Notes under the pieces: model-generated | Seen by the model: the letters and a program-made list of their open reading frames with translations, nothing else | What the model was told of the DNA's origin: nothing | The model's database searches: none | Shown here: positions 60,934 through 64,000 of the stretch, one piece after another | How positions within the stretch are numbered: position 1 is the first letter of the stretch | Layout: the number at the start of each line of letters is the position of its first letter | Source of the DNA: JAHZFN01 sp965149945 | GTDB taxonomy: Bacteria; Bacillota; Dehalobacteriia; UBA4068; UBA4997 | NCBI GenBank assembly: GCA_965149945.1 | Contig: CBCTTQ010000004.1 | Location: 1 to 64,000, forward strand | Direction of reading: 5' to 3' | DNA: 64,000 nt | Made by a program: the position numbers and the translations under genes

Positions 60934-60963
60934 GCTTTTGGTGGTGATGCTTTTGGTGGTGAT
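60934..60963. repeat. Perfect 15-bp tandem duplication in the glyA leader
   Basis: GCTTTTGGTGGTGAT occurs twice in direct succession (60934-60948, 60949-60963), about 9 nt before the ribosome site of glyA. Confidence 0.94.
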
Positions 60964-60985
60964 ACTATATTAGGAGGAAGAACTC

Positions 60986-62245
60986 ATGGATTTACTGAAT
61001 TTTGTAAGACAAACTGACCCTGCTGTAGCTGACGCGTTGGATAAAGAGTTATCCCGCCAAAGAAATAAAATTGAGCTGATCGCCTCTGAAAACTTCGCTT
61101 CATTATCCGTTATGCAGGCCCAGGGGTCTGTAGGAACAAATAAATACGCCGAAGGATATCCGGGCAAACGGTATTACGGTGGCTGTGAATATGTCGATAT
61201 CATTGAAGATTTGGCCAGAGATCGCGCCAAAGAACTGTTTGGCTGCAAATATGCCAATGTGCAGCCCCACAGCGGCGCCCAGGCAAACACTGCCGTTTAT
61301 TTTGCGCTGCTGAACCCCGGTGATAAAGTACTGGGTATGAATTTGGCTCATGGCGGTCATTTGACACACGGCTCCCCGGTGAACCTGTCCGGAACGTACT
61401 TTAACTTCGCGGCCTATGGAGTAGAAAAAGATACAGAAGTCATCGATTATGACCATGTGCGGGAAATCGCCAAAACCGAACAGCCTAAACTGGTGGTTGC
61501 CGGCGCTTCCGCTTATCCCAGAATCATCGATTTTGCTAAATTGGCAGATATCGCCCATGAAGTGGGGGCTTTGTTAATGGTGGATATGGCGCATATCGCG
61601 GGTCTGGTAGCGGCAGGTCTGCATCCCACGCCCATCGGTCACGCGGACATCGTGACGACTACTACTCACAAAACATTGCGCGGTCCTCGCGGAGGTATGA
61701 TTTTGACCAATGATGAAGATCTCTTCAAAAAAATCAACAAAGCAGTATTCCCCGGCACCCAGGGTGGTCCTTTGATGCATGTTATCGCCGCCAAAGCGGT
61801 GGCTTTGGGCGAAGCTTTGGATCCTTCTTTCAAAGTATATCAGCAGAATGTTTTGAAAAATGCCAAGGCCATGGCGGAACGTTTGCTGGAACATGGATTC
61901 CATCTGGTATCCGGCGGTACCGATAACCATTTGATTTTGGTAAATCTGATCAGCAAAGGTTTGACCGGCAAAGTGGCGGAAGCCCGTCTGGATTCTGTGG
62001 GCATCACCTGCAACAAAAACGGTGTTCCCTTTGACCCGGAAAAACCCTTCGTTACCAGCGGTCTGCGTTTGGGCAGCCCGGCTGCTACTACCCGTGGTTT
62101 TGATGAAGAAGCTATGCGGAAAGTTGCCGACGCCATCGATTTGACTTTGTCTTATGGTGAAGACGAAGCCAAAATGGCAGAAGCCGCCGACATTGTGAAA
62201 GAACTGACTGCGGCTTATCCCTTATATCCTGAATTGACCAAATAA
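60986..62245 (+). CDS. glyA: Serine hydroxymethyltransferase
   Basis: This 419-residue PLP enzyme interconverts serine and glycine, loading tetrahydrofolate with a one-carbon unit. The PLP lysine is K229 in TTTHKTLRGPRGG, the same number as in E. coli GlyA; also seen are ELIASENFAS and GSVGTNKYAEGYPGKRYYGG. It is followed by dCMP deaminase, a gene that also feeds thymidylate synthesis, so the pair ties folate supply to dTMP. AGGAGG precedes the ATG. Confidence 0.97.
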   Translation: MDLLNFVRQTDPAVADALDKELSRQRNKIELIASENFASLSVMQAQGSVGTNKYAEGYPGKRYYGGCEYVDIIEDLARDRAKELFGCKYANVQPHSGAQANTAVYFALLNPGDKVLGMNLAHGGHLTHGSPVNLSGTYFNFAAYGVEKDTEVIDYDHVREIAKTEQPKLVVAGASAYPRIIDFAKLADIAHEVGALLMVDMAHIAGLVAAGLHPTPIGHADIVTTTTHKTLRGPRGGMILTNDEDLFKKINKAVFPGTQGGPLMHVIAAKAVALGEALDPSFKVYQQNVLKNAKAMAERLLEHGFHLVSGGTDNHLILVNLISKGLTGKVAEARLDSVGITCNKNGVPFDPEKPFVTSGLRLGSPAATTRGFDEEAMRKVADAIDLTLSYGEDEAKMAEAADIVKELTAAYPLYPELTK

Positions 62246-62281
62246 GGGCGTGTCATAGCAAAAAAGAAAGGGAGGAGTTTT

Positions 62282-62833
62282 ATGCGTCAGTCCTGGACAG
62301 AATATTTCATGAGTCTGGCTTATCAGGTGGCGACTCGTTCTACTTGCGTACGACGCCATGTGGGCGCTGTGGCTGTCGGTTCCGGTCACCGAATCATCGG
62401 TACAGGGTATAACGGCGCGTTGCCCGGTACGCCGCACTGTGATGAAATCGGCGGTTGTCTCCGCAACAAATTGGGTGTTCCGTCCGGCGAACGACAGGAA
62501 ATCTGTCGGGCGCAGCATGCGGAAGCCAACATTTGCAACACTGCCGCGAAATTCGGCATCTGCCTGGATGGAGCAACCATCTATGTGACCCACCAACCTT
62601 GTGTCACCTGTGTCAAAGCCATGGTCACCTGTGGCATCAAAACGGTGATTTTTGATGATGAATATCCCGATGATTTGGCTTGTCAGTTGGCAAGAGAAGC
62701 CGGTATGGAATTGATCAGTTATGAAAAGCAGCTGGCACGGGAAGCAAAAAAACGCGAAGCGTCTCGTTATTTGGCCACTAATATGAATCGGGATGAGTAT
62801 CGAGATGATGATATGGGGTATTCCGAACGCTAA
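62282..62833 (+). CDS. Deoxycytidylate (dCMP) deaminase family protein
   Basis: This 183-residue zinc enzyme deaminates dCMP to dUMP for thymidylate synthesis. Zinc and catalytic residues are in CRAQHAEANIC (HAE) and THQPCVTCVKAMV (PCxxC). The start SWTEYFMSLAYQVATRSTCVRRHVGAV is typical of the ComEB/dCMP deaminase family. It lies 36 nt after glyA and ends in a strong terminator. A polar C-terminal extension follows the domain. Confidence 0.92.
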   Translation: MRQSWTEYFMSLAYQVATRSTCVRRHVGAVAVGSGHRIIGTGYNGALPGTPHCDEIGGCLRNKLGVPSGERQEICRAQHAEANICNTAAKFGICLDGATIYVTHQPCVTCVKAMVTCGIKTVIFDDEYPDDLACQLAREAGMELISYEKQLAREAKKREASRYLATNMNRDEYRDDDMGYSER

Positions 62834-62870
62834 ACGGATGGTCATAACAATGAAATAAAACAATGAAATA

Positions 62871-62911
62871 AAAAAAACTTTCTCTGTTTTTGCAGAGAAA
62901 GTTTTTTTTAT
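62871..62911 (+). terminator. Rho-independent terminator after the dCMP deaminase gene
   Basis: AAACTTTCTCT / AGAGAAAGTTT with a T run. It is preceded by two copies of ACAATGAAATAAA at about 62847-62872. Confidence 0.92.
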
Positions 62912-63332
62912 CCGGTAGCAGAAATCTCTTTATCAAGATCGGCTGCCCCAAAGAAGCGATATTATTTTACGGAAGGGTGGTATTCCTTGTCAAAAAGCGC
63001 TTACTAAATGAATAAAGATTGCTGAGAAATTTCTGTTTGAAAAGGATACCTTGAAAAATCGACAGAGATAGGCGGAGCATTTCAACAAAAGAAATCTTTG
63101 AAATTTCGCGAGGCAATTTCTGAAATCTATGGAGTTTGTTAATAGGAAGCGATGGGCAAAAGGGTTACGCAAGCTTTTGAGTAAAATAAAATCGTGTGCA
63201 AAATGCTGATGGTGATTGAGGAAAATCGGCTCATCGACAAGCCTTTTCCCAAAAGCAAAATTCTTCCCCCGAAATGGGATTTTTGAATTTCTCCCTGAAG
63301 AATTGCTTTTACGATGAGATTGCGGGAAATCC
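62912..63332. other. Gene-free region before the GGDEF gene
   Basis: About 420 nt without a supported gene, repeat or recognisable site. Confidence 0.5.
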
Positions 63333-64000
63333 TCAGCGATCGGGTTTCGTTGTCGGCGTTTTGGGATTTTCTGTTTCTTTGTTGTCGGACAGCAGCGATG
63401 TGGATGTTGCTGTTTCGCTTTCCGTTTGAGTAAGGGCCGCGTCTTCTTTGGCGGTAGATTTTTTGGTGGCTTGCGTTGTTTTTTTCTCCGCGGGTCCCCA
63501 GAAGGAATGATAGTCAGCGCTTGACTGCTGTTCGCCAGCGCTTTGCTTTTTTTTGGAATCGGCGGCTTGTTTGGCTTTTGCCACTTTGGTCATTTGTTCT
63601 TGGAAATGCTTTTCTCGGATCATCTGTTCTTGCAGCATTTGTTTTCGTAGATAGCGTTCTTGGATCATTTGCACTTTCATCTGTTCATGTTTTTGGATTT
63701 TATCTTGGTACATGCGGTCATCGGCTGCTTTATAAATTTGCCGCAGTTTCTCTTGGTCGTTGACATCGCTTTGATCCATACAAATACCGCGGGCGATAGA
63801 AAGAGGATGGATTTGTCGTAGATTGTGGGCGGCAATGCATTCGTCCAGACGGTGCATTCCTTCTTCCATATTATAGGAGGAATTGACAGTTAAAACAGCA
63901 AACTCATCCCCTCCGGTGCGGAAGCAACGAGCCTCTTTGTCAAAGACTTTCTCGATACAGTGGGCGGTATCTTTCAGCATTTGGTCGCCGGCGGCGTTGC
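63333..64000 (-). CDS. GGDEF-domain protein, C-terminal part (cut by window edge)
   Basis: The reading frame is open to the window edge; at least 222 residues of the C terminus are visible. The segment FRTGGDEFAVL with the upstream NAAGDQMLKDTA and the downstream PLSIARGICMDQ marks a GGDEF domain, which makes cyclic di-GMP; the GGDEF residues are intact. After it comes a long helical stretch rich in Met, Gln, Lys and Glu (QMKVQMIQERYLRKQMLQEQ onward), then a Ser/Thr/Lys-rich tail. The N terminus, probably with a sensor domain, lies beyond the window. Confidence 0.85.
   Translation of the reverse strand, partial: NAAGDQMLKDTAHCIEKVFDKEARCFRTGGDEFAVLTVNSSYNMEEGMHRLDECIAAHNLRQIHPLSIARGICMDQSDVNDQEKLRQIYKAADDRMYQDKIQKHEQMKVQMIQERYLRKQMLQEQMIREKHFQEQMTKVAKAKQAADSKKKQSAGEQQSSADYHSFWGPAEKKTTQATKKSTAKEDAALTQTESETATSTSLLSDNKETENPKTPTTKPDR

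Noticed and set aside
60912..60985. Glycine riboswitch before glyA
   Set aside because: The leader is only about 70 nt and lacks the conserved aptamer core; the notable feature is the 15-bp tandem repeat.

Overview
The window reads as chromosomal DNA of a strictly anaerobic, fermentative Bacillota (Firmicutes), of clostridial or related ancestry. This rests on the gene set: a trimeric NADH-linked [FeFe]-hydrogenase with its signalling genes, a BofA-like protein and SpoVT (endospore-lineage genes), CIRCE-controlled groESL, the CsaB/SLH wall-anchoring system, and a 2-hydroxyacyl-CoA dehydratase-type activase. An RND efflux operon with its own TolC-like channel is also present, which fits a diderm Firmicute (Negativicutes-like) or a clostridium carrying such a channel. 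I do not assign a genus. Coding density is high, most genes are on the + strand, and I saw no rRNA, tRNA, CRISPR array, insertion sequence or prophage.

Layout. 0.1-2.6 kb: two-component system. 2.7-11.9 kb: a hydrogenase locus. Its first part (DRTGG protein, anti-sigma-type ATPase, a regulatory-looking H-cluster protein, second DRTGG protein, PHP phosphoesterase) leads into hydC-ATPase-ferredoxin-hydB-hydA, with a strong promoter before hydC and a terminator after hydA. 12.2-19.1 kb: RND adaptor, RND pump, TolC and TetR, with a palindromic operator overlapping the expected transcription start. 19.1-26.3 kb: SLH-domain protein, a DUF5693 membrane protein interrupted by a single in-frame TGA, csaB, murJ and a WecA/TagO-type transferase, which together suggest synthesis and pyruvylation of a wall polymer that holds SLH proteins. 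26.4-31.5 kb: SH3b protein, HEAT-like protein, tiny zinc-ribbon proteins, comF, htrA, rlmH.

31.5-36 kb is mostly minus strand: MFS pump with MarR regulator, BofA-like protein (+), crotonase, PRC-barrel protein. 36-42 kb: pth, mfd and a PrsA-type foldase lipoprotein. 42-46.8 kb: a two-gene acyl-CoA dehydratase activase/dehydratase-like pair. 47-51.3 kb: an uncharacterised membrane protein, spoVT, and a GntR-ABC transporter operon with an inverted-repeat operator. 51.4-53.7 kb (minus): a class A penicillin-binding protein with a repetitive PGTDP tail. 54.5-57.2 kb: glutamate dehydrogenase and cysE. 57.3-62.9 kb: CIRCE-groES-groEL, TetR with a DUF3267 membrane protease, glyA and dCMP deaminase. 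The window ends inside a minus-strand GGDEF gene.

The points most worth a second look are the in-frame TGA within the DUF5693 gene, the regulatory hydrogenase module with its altered active-site motif, the TSCSPGW variant in the catalytic HydA, an atypical peptidyl-tRNA hydrolase, and several operators and tandem repeats that can be read directly from the DNA.
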